This document shows, in pieces, positions 23,724-32,099 of a stretch of DNA of 58,118 nt. This DNA is from an uncultured Spirochaetales bacterium (lineage in GTDB: Bacteria; Spirochaetota; Spirochaetia; Sphaerochaetales; Sphaerochaetaceae), in the NCBI GenBank assembly GCA_949285785.1, contig CASEAG010000035.1, positions 1 to 58,118 of the forward strand, written 5' to 3'. The notes below the pieces were generated by a model, which saw only the letters and a program-made list of their open reading frames with translations, did no database searches and had not been told where the DNA came from. The position numbers were made by a program, and so were the translations under genes. Numbering within the stretch: position 1 is the first letter of the stretch; every line of letters starts with the position of its first letter.

Positions 23724-24874
23724 ACGTCGAACCACTTGCCCCGCTGACTCTGCTCTATCCTGTCGTTCAGGTGCTGCGGAGTCAGGATCTCGTTGGCGCA
23801 GTCAAGGGCGAAGTTGTCGCTCATGCCCGCGACATAGTCCAGCACCAGACGGTCCAGCGACCCCTCCTTCTCCATGTATCTGTCCCTGAGCTCCACCAGA
23901 TGGGCGTAGAAGCCTGCGGCCAGCATGTTCTTCTCGTCGTCGTAGCCCTTCTTGTCGAAGCCGTACTTTGCCATCAGATCGTCCAGATAGTCGACGATAA
24001 GCCTGATCAGACGGGTGAAGTAGCGCGTATAGCCCTCGAGGATCTCGCTTCTGTAGATGTAGCGGTAGTTGTAGTCCTTCATCTCGAGCACCGCCTGGAA
24101 GATCTCGTCGGAGAATCCCATGCCCTTCTCTTCGCTGGAGCTCATGATGATGTCCATGACGAGATTGTTTATGATCGAGCCGTTCGATGAACCCAGCAGT
24201 CTCGTCACCTCCTTCGACACAGGAGGACAGTCCTCCAGAAGTCCGAGCCTTCTGGCATCCTCCCAGTCACGTCCGAGATAGGCGATCGAGTCGGACAGTC
24301 TGACGGCGACGCCTTCCCAGGTGGACGGGACGAGGCCGCCACGTGTGGTGATGCCGTCCAGGTCCTTGACCTCGAAGTCCGGGCTGATGCGCTGCTGGAA
24401 GTGCTCTCCGCAGTGGGAGACTATACCGTCCTGCACGGCATAGGTCAGGTTGAGTCCCCTGCCATGGTTGGCCAGCATCCTGACAACGCGCAGGGAGTTC
24501 ACCTCATGCTCGAAGCGGTCCATCCCCCGCTCCCTGTACAGGCTGTCGATGATCCTCTCGCCCACATGTCCGAAGGGCGTGTGGCCGAGGTCATGTCCCA
24601 TGCCGATTGCCCAGGCAAGCTCGCTGTCCAGGCCGAATGGGCGGCAGATCGTGGATGCGATGGAGGCCACGTGCAGCACGTGCTCCATCCTCGTGCAGAT
24701 ATGGTCGTTGGCAGGCGCGAAGAAGACCTGCGTCTTGTGCTTGAGCCTCGAGAAGGGAGACGAATGGATGATGGCTGTGGTGTCGCGGTAGTAGGCGCCG
24801 CGTATGTCCTCTGTCCTGGGCCTCTCGCGGGCGGTCATCAGCTCGCCCGGCATTCTGTCTACAAGTCTTTCCAT
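23720..24874 (-). CDS. dgt: dGTP triphosphohydrolase (HD domain)
   Basis: 384 residues. Metal-dependent HD-domain phosphohydrolase that splits dGTP (or dNTPs) to the nucleoside and triphosphate. Signatures: SRLKHKTQVF, RMEHVLHVASIA (first H), GMGHDLGHTPFGH (HD pair) and, further on, a conserved D in VRLSDSIAYLGRD. It lacks the long insert of E. coli Dgt and fits the shorter bacterial type. The start at ATG 24874 has no clear ribosome-binding site; ATG at residue 13 is an alternative. Convergent overlap with nrdR. Confidence 0.9.
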   Translation of the reverse strand: MERLVDRMPGELMTARERPRTEDIRGAYYRDTTAIIHSSPFSRLKHKTQVFFAPANDHICTRMEHVLHVASIASTICRPFGLDSELAWAIGMGHDLGHTPFGHVGERIIDSLYRERGMDRFEHEVNSLRVVRMLANHGRGLNLTYAVQDGIVSHCGEHFQQRISPDFEVKDLDGITTRGGLVPSTWEGVAVRLSDSIAYLGRDWEDARRLGLLEDCPPVSKEVTRLLGSSNGSIINNLVMDIIMSSSEEKGMGFSDEIFQAVLEMKDYNYRYIYRSEILEGYTRYFTRLIRLIVDYLDDLMAKYGFDKKGYDDEKNMLAAGFYAHLVELRDRYMEKEGSLDRLVLDYVAGMSDNFALDCANEILTPQHLNDRIEQSQRGKWFDV

Positions 24875-24922
24875 GCTTTGAACTTACCATGTTTCAGCCT
24901 GTGCAAGATAGCCTTTTTACGT

Positions 24923-24928
24923 TATATT
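24923..24928 (+). promoter_or_regulatory. -10 element of the membrane protein gene
   Basis: TATATT at 24923-24928, 6 nt before the ATG at 24935. No good -35 is seen at the standard distance. Another case of a -10 directly before a start codon. Confidence 0.35.
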
Positions 24929-24934
24929 TTGTCC

Positions 24935-25390
24935 ATGGTCCGATATATTCTGCCACTCGCATCGCTGCTGCTCACGTTCCTTGCGACGCTTGCCTGTCTG
25001 CGCTTCCTGTTCTCCAGACAGGGGCTGTTCTGGATCATACCGCTGGTCCTCTCGCTTTTCCTGGACGTGAACAACCTCGTGCCCCTGGTTTTCGGGACCA
25101 GCCTGACCATCTTCACCGGCCGCGATGCCGAGTTCTTCCTGCTCGGCCTGTCGTTCTTCTGGTACATGATGGTCATCACGTTCCACTACGCACTCAAGAG
25201 GAAGGTCGACCGCAACCGCTTCAGAAGCGACATGGTGAAGAACTACACAGAGGCACGCTTCCTGGAGAAGAACGAGAGGCGCGACTTCTCACGCCGCAAC
25301 AGGAGACGCCGTAGAACGGCCATGAACTCCTACGTCACGCCGGAGGAGAGCTCGTTCCACGACTACGACCTTGGAGCATTCGACTGCTAG
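24935..25390 (+). CDS. small membrane protein of unknown function
   Basis: 151 residues from ATG 24935; longer in-frame reading upstream overlaps the dGTPase gene and is rejected. Three hydrophobic segments (about 3-24, 31-52 and 67-88) are followed by a highly basic cytoplasmic tail (RRNRRRRRT) and an acidic end. No family recognised. It stands alone between dgt and the aro operon. Confidence 0.6.
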   Translation: MVRYILPLASLLLTFLATLACLRFLFSRQGLFWIIPLVLSLFLDVNNLVPLVFGTSLTIFTGRDAEFFLLGLSFFWYMMVITFHYALKRKVDRNRFRSDMVKNYTEARFLEKNERRDFSRRNRRRRRTAMNSYVTPEESSFHDYDLGAFDC

Positions 25391-25417
25391 ACCTCGGGCC
25401 CCTGTAGGGAATATAAT
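25388..25417 (+). promoter_or_regulatory. promoter of the aroK-aroC-XPB operon
   Basis: -35 TAGACC (25388-25393), 18-bp spacer, consensus -10 TATAAT (25412-25417). The -10 overlaps an in-frame ATG at 25416, which therefore cannot be the translation start. Confidence 0.5.
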
Positions 25418-25442
25418 GTCTCCTTCAAAGGGGGACTGGTCT

Positions 25443-25973
25443 TTGAGGTTATTCATCACAGGACTCAAGCACTGCGGCAAGAGCACCGCGGCACCCATTA
25501 TCGCAGAGAGCATCGGATGCGTTGCCGCCGATGGCGACGATCTCATGCTTGCGCTGATCGACACGCCCACTGTAAGGGAATATTACAGGAGACATGGCAA
25601 GGACGCCTTCATGAAGGCGGAGCTGGAGGCCGTGCGTGGCTTTGCCGCATCACACCCGTCGTTCGTCATCTCGCTTGGCGGAGGCGCCGCCGACAACGGC
25701 GCCCTCATGGACTTCATCAAGTCCACAGGAACGGTCGTCTACCTCAGACGGGCCGAGAACGTGCTCATAGAACGCATTCTAGCCAAGGGGATGCCGGCCT
25801 TTCTGGATCCCGACGATCCGAGAGGCAGCTGGCATGCCATCTATGAAAGAAGAGACGCCATCTATTCGCAGATGGCCGACATCATAGTCCCCCTCGGCGA
25901 GTACGGCGACAAGGCCGCCACCGCGGCCTTCATCCTCTCATCCATAATGGAGAATTGCGACAATGGCAGGTGA
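25443..25973 (+). CDS. aroK: shikimate kinase
   Basis: 176 residues from TTG 25443, chosen because an upstream ATG lies inside the -10 and AAGGGGG is 9 nt before the TTG. It phosphorylates shikimate at O3 with ATP. P-loop GLKHCGKST (residues 7-15), substrate Asp in AADGDDLML, GGGAA in SLGGGAADN, and RAENVLIER as the lid region. First gene of the operon; it overlaps aroC by 11 bp. Confidence 0.85.
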   Translation: MRLFITGLKHCGKSTAAPIIAESIGCVAADGDDLMLALIDTPTVREYYRRHGKDAFMKAELEAVRGFAASHPSFVISLGGGAADNGALMDFIKSTGTVVYLRRAENVLIERILAKGMPAFLDPDDPRGSWHAIYERRDAIYSQMADIIVPLGEYGDKAATAAFILSSIMENCDNGR

Positions 25974-27030
25974 CACATTCGGACACACCCTACAGCTGAC
26001 CACGTTCGGCGAATCCCATGGCAGGGCCCTTGGAGCCGTGCTCTCCGGCATGCCTTCCGGCATAGCCGTAGACGAGGATTTCATACAATCGGAGATGGAC
26101 CGTCGTCGTCCGGGACGCGACCGCTTCTCGACGCAGAGGCAGGAGGCCGACCGGCTTGAGATCCTCTCGGGTGTCTTCGACGGAATGACCACCGGCGCAC
26201 CCATCGGCATGATGATCCTCAACTCCGACCAGAGGAGCCGCGACTATGACGAGCTGAAGGATGTCTTCAGACCGGGCCATGCCGACTACACCTATTGGCG
26301 CAGGTACACCAACGTGGACCACCGGGGAGGAGGCAGGAGCTCGGGACGCGAGACAAGCATGAGGGTGGCGGGAGGCGCATTCGCCAAGCTGCTGCTCAGA
26401 CGGGAGGGGATCCGCGTCGATGCAGGCGTGCGGGCCATCGGAGGCGTGAGCGACGACGGAGCCCCATTCGCCCCGCCCTTCGACAACCCCATCCACGCGG
26501 TCGATCCTGCGATGGCAGGCCTCTTCGAGGCCGAGATCGACAGGGCCCGTCAGGAAAAAGACAGCGTGGGTGGAATCATCGAGTGCCGTGTCACGGGAGT
26601 CCCCTGCTCTCTCGGCGAGCCCATCTTCGACAAGCTGGACGCACAGCTTGCCGCGGCCATCATGTCCATCGGGGCATGCAAGGGCGTCGAGATCGGAGCG
26701 GGATTCCGGTCTGCCGCCATGAGAGGCAGCAGCTGCAACGACCGGATGTACATCGAGGACGGACGGCCCGTCTTCAGGACGAACAACTGCGGAGGGATCC
26801 TGGGAGGGATCAGCACCGGCGAGGAGATCGTCTTGCGCGCCGCATTCAAGCCCACTCCCTCGATTTCGCTGCCGCAGGACACTGTCACGAGATCCATGCA
26901 GGAGCGCGTCATCGAGATACACGGGCGGCATGACCCGTGCATCGTGGTCCGGGCACTCGTCGTGGTCGAGGCGATGACCGCCCTCGTGATCGCCGACAAC
27001 CTGCTCAGGGCGAGGTCCTATGGAGACTAG
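25963..27030 (+). CDS. aroC: chorismate synthase
   Basis: 355 residues. Converts EPSP to chorismate using reduced FMN. Signatures GESHGRALGAVLSGMPSG (about 13-30), RPGHADYTYWRRY and GGGRSSGRET, and the C-terminal NNCGGILGGISTG region are all present. Overlaps aroK upstream and the XPB helicase gene downstream by 11 bp each, so the three are translationally coupled. Confidence 0.97.
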   Translation: MAGDTFGHTLQLTTFGESHGRALGAVLSGMPSGIAVDEDFIQSEMDRRRPGRDRFSTQRQEADRLEILSGVFDGMTTGAPIGMMILNSDQRSRDYDELKDVFRPGHADYTYWRRYTNVDHRGGGRSSGRETSMRVAGGAFAKLLLRREGIRVDAGVRAIGGVSDDGAPFAPPFDNPIHAVDPAMAGLFEAEIDRARQEKDSVGGIIECRVTGVPCSLGEPIFDKLDAQLAAAIMSIGACKGVEIGAGFRSAAMRGSSCNDRMYIEDGRPVFRTNNCGGILGGISTGEEIVLRAAFKPTPSISLPQDTVTRSMQERVIEIHGRHDPCIVVRALVVVEAMTALVIADNLLRARSYGD

Positions 27031-28672
27031 ACCGCTGATCGTGCAGTCCGACAGGACCATGCTGCTCGACGTCCACGACCCCGCCTTCGACATGTGCCGT
27101 GATGCGATCGTCCCCTTCAGCGAGCTCGTCAGGAGTCCTGAACACCTGCACACGTACCTGATCTCGCAGATCAGCCTGTGGAACGCATGTTCCGCCGGTC
27201 TTGATGCGGACCACGTCGTCTCGACCCTGGAGCGCTTCACGCGCTTCCCGGTTCCGGAGACGGTCGAATACTTCATCCGCGACACCTGCCGCCGCTTCGG
27301 AATCGTGAAGTTCACACCATATGACGACAGGTTCTTCCTCCTGGAGTGCCAACACGAGCTGTACAGGAAACAGGTGCTCTCCATATCCGCGGTACGCGAC
27401 AACATCATAGACGATGGGGATATCAGGGTGCCCATGAACAGGCGTGGAGACATGAAGGTGGCCCTCATCGACCACGGCTTCCCCGTCGAGGACCTGATCC
27501 CGCTGAAGAAGGGCGATCCGCTCGAGCTCACGCTGAGACGCGATTCGCTCTCGGGCAGGCCGTTCTCCGTGAGGGACTATCAGCAGGAGGCATTCGACGC
27601 CTTCTGGGCGGGCGGCGCACCCGGTGCCGGCTACGGCGTCGTCGTGCTTCCCTGTGGAAGCGGCAAGACCATAGTCGGCCTCGTCGCCATGGCATCGCTC
27701 AGGACGAGCACGCTGATCCTGGCGCCCAACGTGGCGGCGGTACATCAGTGGCGACGCGAGATCCTCGACAAGACGAGTCTAGGTGAAGACGAGGTGGGCG
27801 AGTTCACCAGCGAGAGACGCGACATCAGACCAGTCACGATCGCGACATACAGCATGCTGATCTGGAGAAGCCGTGACGACGATGAGTACAGAAACTTCGA
27901 GACGATCGCATCCCATGACTGGGGTTTCGTCATCTACGACGAGGTTCACATGCTCCCCGCCCCCGTCTTCAAGCTCTCGTCCTCTCTCCAGGCCGTCTAC
28001 AGGCTCGGTCTGACGGCCACGCTGGTGCGTGAGGACGGAAGGGAGAAGGACGTCTTCTCCCTAGTCGGGCCCAAGCGCTACGACGTGCCCTGGTCAGAGC
28101 TGGAGAAGCGCGGCTTCATCGCCCGGGCATACTGCCATGAGCTCAGGGTCAGGATGAGCGAGGAGGACGAGCTTGCCTATGCACTGGCAACTGCGCAGCA
28201 GAAGGTCTCGATCGCTGCGAAGAACAGCAGGAAGACGGCTGTGGTCGAACAGCTTCTCGAGCGGCATGAAGGCGAGCAGATCCTCATCATCGGGCAGTAC
28301 CTCGACCAGCTGAAGGACCTCGAGAGGCGCTTCGGCTTCCCCATGATCACAGGCAGCATGCCCAATGCATCGCGTGACAGACTCTATCAGGAGTTCCGCG
28401 AAGGAAGGATCCAGGTCCTCATAGTGTCCAAGGTCGCCAACTTCGCTATCGACCTTCCAGATGCAAGCGTCGCCATCCAGGTCTCAGGCACATTCGGCAG
28501 CCGTCAGGAGGAGGCCCAGCGCCTTGGCAGGATACTGCGTCCCAAACAGAGGGACAGCAACTTCTACACCCTTGTGACGAAACACTCCAGGGAGGAGGAC
28601 TTCAGCCTCAACAGGCAGAAGTTCCTCATCGAGCAGGGCTATGCCTACAGCGTGGAGGACGCAGGGGAATGA
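27020..28672 (+). CDS. XPB/Rad25-type superfamily 2 helicase
   Basis: 550 residues. N-terminal region of about 190 residues, then the SF2 core: Walker A LPCGSGKTIVG (about 212), IATYSML, DEVH in YDEVHMLPAPVF (about 306), GLTATLVRED, and the C-terminal helicase half with GRILRPKQ. This is the bacterial XPB pattern. Bacterial XPB proteins are 3'-5' DNA helicases whose repair role is not settled. Start ATG 27020 lies inside the end of aroC; the next gene starts at the ATGA overlap with its stop, so the helicase and its neighbour form a unit. Confidence 0.9.
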   Translation: METRPLIVQSDRTMLLDVHDPAFDMCRDAIVPFSELVRSPEHLHTYLISQISLWNACSAGLDADHVVSTLERFTRFPVPETVEYFIRDTCRRFGIVKFTPYDDRFFLLECQHELYRKQVLSISAVRDNIIDDGDIRVPMNRRGDMKVALIDHGFPVEDLIPLKKGDPLELTLRRDSLSGRPFSVRDYQQEAFDAFWAGGAPGAGYGVVVLPCGSGKTIVGLVAMASLRTSTLILAPNVAAVHQWRREILDKTSLGEDEVGEFTSERRDIRPVTIATYSMLIWRSRDDDEYRNFETIASHDWGFVIYDEVHMLPAPVFKLSSSLQAVYRLGLTATLVREDGREKDVFSLVGPKRYDVPWSELEKRGFIARAYCHELRVRMSEEDELAYALATAQQKVSIAAKNSRKTAVVEQLLERHEGEQILIIGQYLDQLKDLERRFGFPMITGSMPNASRDRLYQEFREGRIQVLIVSKVANFAIDLPDASVAIQVSGTFGSRQEEAQRLGRILRPKQRDSNFYTLVTKHSREEDFSLNRQKFLIEQGYAYSVEDAGE

Positions 28673-30462
28673 CGGATCTCAGGAGCCATCTCGAGAGGAT
28701 TGGCGAGGACGGGCTGCTGGGGCTCGCCTCGCTGTGGCTGCCCAGGGTGGAGATGCCGTTCAACAGGCAGAAGGTGGTACACGACCTCGTCTCCTTCTTC
28801 TCCTCGAGCTCGGTGCGCAACGCGCTCGTCGCAGGTGTCGACAGAGGAGAGGCCGGGATCCTGACGATCGTGGACGTGCTCTCACATGCTTCAAGGAACG
28901 GCATCGTCTCCTTCTTCCCGCCATCATCCAGGCTCATGGTTGAAAGGGACATCGACAGACTTCTCAGGCGCACCCTGCTACTCGTCGACGAGGACGGCAT
29001 GCTGACGCTCTCCTCCAGTCTCGACTATTCACCTGTCCTCTCGCGGGAGGTGTTCGCCTCCTGCATGAGAAGAGGGGCCAGGCGCATCCGCCTTGTCGAG
29101 ACACTGAAGGCGATGATGGCCCTCGTGAACGTCTCGAAGGTCAGGAACACCCCCGCCGCGATCAGGCGGCTTGCAAGGAACTCATCATACATCTTCCCGC
29201 TTCTGGAGGAGGACGAGGTCATCACCCTGATGGAGGACTTCGTGGCCACCGCCCTCCCGCTGTCCATCATGACCGACGGCCCGCAGGGGCTCGCCATCGA
29301 CGTGGACAGGGCGGCCTGGTTCTTCCGGCAGCCGCTTGTGCGGATCAAGGCCTCGCTTCTGTGCAATGGAAATGCCGATGCAGCCGGCCTCGCACTGGCA
29401 TCCCTGGCCATGTGGCTTGAGGACGATGCGGCGACAGCTCTGCTGAAGGCATCTTGCGCACAGGAGGAGGTCGACGAGGATCTCCTGAAGCATCTCTCGA
29501 GACTGTCGTTCATCATGGGCGACGACGAGGATGACGAGAATGATGATGAAGTGCTGGTGACCGACGACCTCACGCTCCGCACTTCCTCGAGCGGGCGCGA
29601 TGCGACGCTCTGGCTGTTCACCTCCCCGGTGCTGGTTGACCGCATGCTGACGCTGCAGATCACAAGGGAATCGGTCGAGGCGGGCTTCGACGCAGGTCTG
29701 GATGTCGAAACGATGGAGGCGCACCTGAAGACGCCATCCCCTCTTGTCAATGACATGCTTCGGATGTGGCGTGGCAGGTACGACGAGTTCAGGTTCACCC
29801 GTGGCATCTGCCTCGAGACCAGCGAGCGCAACGCACGCATCATAGCCCAGCTGCCGCTGCTGAAGATACACATCATCGCGCAGCTCTCCCCAAATGCCTT
29901 TCTGATGAAGGCCTCAAGTGAAGAGCAGTGGCGACGCATTCTCGTCTACAGCGGCTTCGACATGCTCCCCCACACCATCGAAGATGACGATTCGCAGGAG
30001 ACGGCCGGTGACGGCGTGAAGGAGCGGGAACAGGAAACCGTGATCGGATGCGGATCGATAGGGTCTCTACCACAGGAGACGTGTCCAGGTGACCTCTCAT
30101 ACAGGACGGACCTTGAGGATGCGATCGAAGAGCGCATAGAAGCACAGGACAGGCAGGCATACATGGACATGCTGGAGGCCGGCTACATACTCTCGAAGGA
30201 GCAGATCGTGCCGGGTCGCCATCTACCGAAGCTGCGAAGCGCCTCTGGTTTCGACCATCAGGCAAGACTCGGCCTGCTGAACGCCGCACTGGGCGACCAT
30301 TCGATGCTGGCTCTCACGACCGCAGATGGCACCATGAAGGCCTTCGTGACTCTGGTCGAGAAGTGCGGAAGATCGAGAAACGTCACGGTCGTGGACGAGA
30401 ACGGGGATGAGCACGTCATCCCCGTCGAACGCATATTCAGGGTGAGGGAGATACTCAGCTGA
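28669..30462 (+). CDS. XPB-associated protein with helicase C-terminal-like domain
   Basis: 597 residues with no NTPase motif. The middle region (LTLQITRESVEAGFDAGLDV then EAHLKTPSPLVNDML, followed by a strand-rich part) fits the Helicase_C_3 / XPB N-terminal-like domain of the proteins found beside XPB in actinobacteria (for example next to ercc3 in Mycobacterium). An acidic linker (DDEDDENDDE) divides the N-terminal half. Translationally coupled to the helicase (ATGA). It may be a partner or clamp for XPB; that is inference. The 3' end overlaps aroDE by 8 bp in convergent orientation. Confidence 0.65.
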   Translation: MTDLRSHLERIGEDGLLGLASLWLPRVEMPFNRQKVVHDLVSFFSSSSVRNALVAGVDRGEAGILTIVDVLSHASRNGIVSFFPPSSRLMVERDIDRLLRRTLLLVDEDGMLTLSSSLDYSPVLSREVFASCMRRGARRIRLVETLKAMMALVNVSKVRNTPAAIRRLARNSSYIFPLLEEDEVITLMEDFVATALPLSIMTDGPQGLAIDVDRAAWFFRQPLVRIKASLLCNGNADAAGLALASLAMWLEDDAATALLKASCAQEEVDEDLLKHLSRLSFIMGDDEDDENDDEVLVTDDLTLRTSSSGRDATLWLFTSPVLVDRMLTLQITRESVEAGFDAGLDVETMEAHLKTPSPLVNDMLRMWRGRYDEFRFTRGICLETSERNARIIAQLPLLKIHIIAQLSPNAFLMKASSEEQWRRILVYSGFDMLPHTIEDDDSQETAGDGVKEREQETVIGCGSIGSLPQETCPGDLSYRTDLEDAIEERIEAQDRQAYMDMLEAGYILSKEQIVPGRHLPKLRSASGFDHQARLGLLNAALGDHSMLALTTADGTMKAFVTLVEKCGRSRNVTVVDENGDEHVIPVERIFRVREILS

Positions 30463-31894
30463 GGTCGATCTCGACCGAGCGCGGGTAATGATAGCCCGTG
30501 AAGGCCTCGAACTGCAGTCTTCCCTGGGCGATGAGCATCTCCTGGCCGAAGTGCAGCGTACAGCCGGCCGCCTGGGCATCGCTGAGGAACTTCGTCATCT
30601 TGGGCTTCGTGATGATGTCGTAGCAGATCTCACGCCCGGTGAAGGCGAAGCCCTCGATCGGGTTCTCCCATCCGTCGTAGCCCACCGTGGTCGTCTGGAC
30701 GATGAGGTCCACCTGGCCTTCGTACGCCCTGTAGTTGTCCAGCCTGTCGTATTGGCAGATGTTCACCTGGGCGATCTTCTGCGCCCTCGAAAGCGTCCTG
30801 TTGAGGATGGTCACCTTCACGTTGCGGTTGCGCAGTGCCCACACGATGGCGTTCGATGCCCCGCCGGCGCCGATGACCAGGGCGCTGCGGATCCTGCCCT
30901 CCTCTATGTCGCGCTCGATGGGAACCAGAAAGCCGTAGTAGTCGGTGTTGATCGCCTTCCACATGCCCGGAGTGCGCACGACGGTGTTGCATGCGCCTAT
31001 CTGCTTGACCTCGCGGGTTATGTTGCCCACATAGGACAGGACGTCGACCTTGAATGGGACCGTCACGCTGAAGCCCCTCATCTTCAATGCCTCGGCAAGC
31101 GGGAAGAAGGAGCGCACCGAGTCCACGAGGAACGGCACGTAGATCGCGTTGTACTTGATTCCGGCGAAGCCCGGGTTGTGTATGCGCGGCGAGAGCGAGT
31201 TCATCACGTTGTTGCCTATGATGCCGTAGATGGCGGTCCTCTCGTCCACTTTGTCCGCGCGGTAGAGCAGCTTCAGGTCACGCCCCGTGAGCTGGCCGGG
31301 CGCCGTCTCGTTGTCCGAGCAGAAGGTCAGCATAGAGCCCATTCTCCTGTAGAGGATCCTGGTGGGGACGCCGTACGGTCCCATGCCGATGATGATCTTG
31401 TCCGTGCCCTCCAATTCGTGCTGTGCGTTGAACAGCGTCATCAGGTCGGCAACGGAGCGTGGAGTCACGGCGACCTTGGCGACATCACCACGACGCCTCA
31501 GCTGCTGGATGCGGCTGAAGATGTCGTCGGGAACCTTCTCGAAGTCGTGGAGCGAGCGGATGATCCTGATGCCGCGTCTTTCGGCCTTCTCGTCCAGTTC
31601 GCCTCTCTTGAGGTCCTCCTCGATGTCGATGTAGCCGAAGTCGCCGTCCATGGCGGCAAGCAGCTGGGCGCGGCGGGCCTTCTCCGGCAGGTCGCATCGT
31701 CCTCCGTCCTGACGCCTTCTGTTGGTCACGATGCAGGGTACGTCCACCAGCGACGGGAAGAGATGTGCCTTCGCGCATTCCTCACGCGTGAGGAAGTCGA
31801 GCCGCAGTTCAGCCATGTCTATGTACTGCCGCTGGCTTCTGACCTTCTCCACCGCGGCGTCTATCGTGCTCTCGGACAATGTAAGACAGATCAA
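30455..31894 (-). CDS. bifunctional 3-dehydroquinate dehydratase / shikimate dehydrogenase
   Basis: 479 residues from TTG 31894. The N-terminal half is a type I dehydroquinase: ELRLDF, catalytic His in SLHDFEKVP and Schiff-base Lys in DVAKVAVTPRS. The C-terminal half is AroE: SLSPRIHNPGF, TVPFKVDV (catalytic K), GACNTVV, NTDYYGF and the nucleotide loop GAGGAS. It performs two successive steps of the shikimate pathway. ATG 31933 lies upstream of the -10 and cannot be used; TTG 31894 has AAGGAG 9 nt upstream. Fusions of this type are known from plants and chlamydiae. Convergent with the aroKC operon. Confidence 0.9.
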   Translation of the reverse strand: MICLTLSESTIDAAVEKVRSQRQYIDMAELRLDFLTREECAKAHLFPSLVDVPCIVTNRRRQDGGRCDLPEKARRAQLLAAMDGDFGYIDIEEDLKRGELDEKAERRGIRIIRSLHDFEKVPDDIFSRIQQLRRRGDVAKVAVTPRSVADLMTLFNAQHELEGTDKIIIGMGPYGVPTRILYRRMGSMLTFCSDNETAPGQLTGRDLKLLYRADKVDERTAIYGIIGNNVMNSLSPRIHNPGFAGIKYNAIYVPFLVDSVRSFFPLAEALKMRGFSVTVPFKVDVLSYVGNITREVKQIGACNTVVRTPGMWKAINTDYYGFLVPIERDIEEGRIRSALVIGAGGASNAIVWALRNRNVKVTILNRTLSRAQKIAQVNICQYDRLDNYRAYEGQVDLIVQTTTVGYDGWENPIEGFAFTGREICYDIITKPKMTKFLSDAQAAGCTLHFGQEMLIAQGRLQFEAFTGYHYPRSVEIDLS

Positions 31895-31918
31895 GACGTT
31901 CGTCTCCTTATCGCACCA

Positions 31919-31947
31919 ACTATATATTCTCATGCAGAAAAATGCAA
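31919..31947 (-). promoter_or_regulatory. aroDE promoter
   Basis: On the minus strand: -35 TTGCAT (31947-31942), 17-bp spacer, -10 TATAGT (31924-31919). Together with AAGGAG it decides the TTG start at 31894. Confidence 0.6.
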
Positions 31948-32062
31948 GTTGAGTGAATATCTATTCATGGAAACGGGAGATGCGCAGGCGAAGCCCCCAT
32001 GGGAGGGAAAGACGCATCGAGGAATGCCGTGGACAGGCACCCCGCATCCCTGCCACAGGTCA

Positions 32063-32092
32063 TTGCCCAGCCTCCCCCACAACTGGTAAGGT
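32063..32092 (+). promoter_or_regulatory. promoter of the ABC-F gene
   Basis: -35 TTGCCC (32063-32068), 18-bp spacer, extended -10 TGGTAAGGT (hexamer 32087-32092). The ATG follows after 7 nt. Confidence 0.5.
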
Positions 32093-32099
32093 TGTCACC

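Noticed and set aside
30488-32089. 533-residue plus-strand open frame
   Set aside because: Antisense shadow of the aroD-aroE fusion; low-complexity composition.
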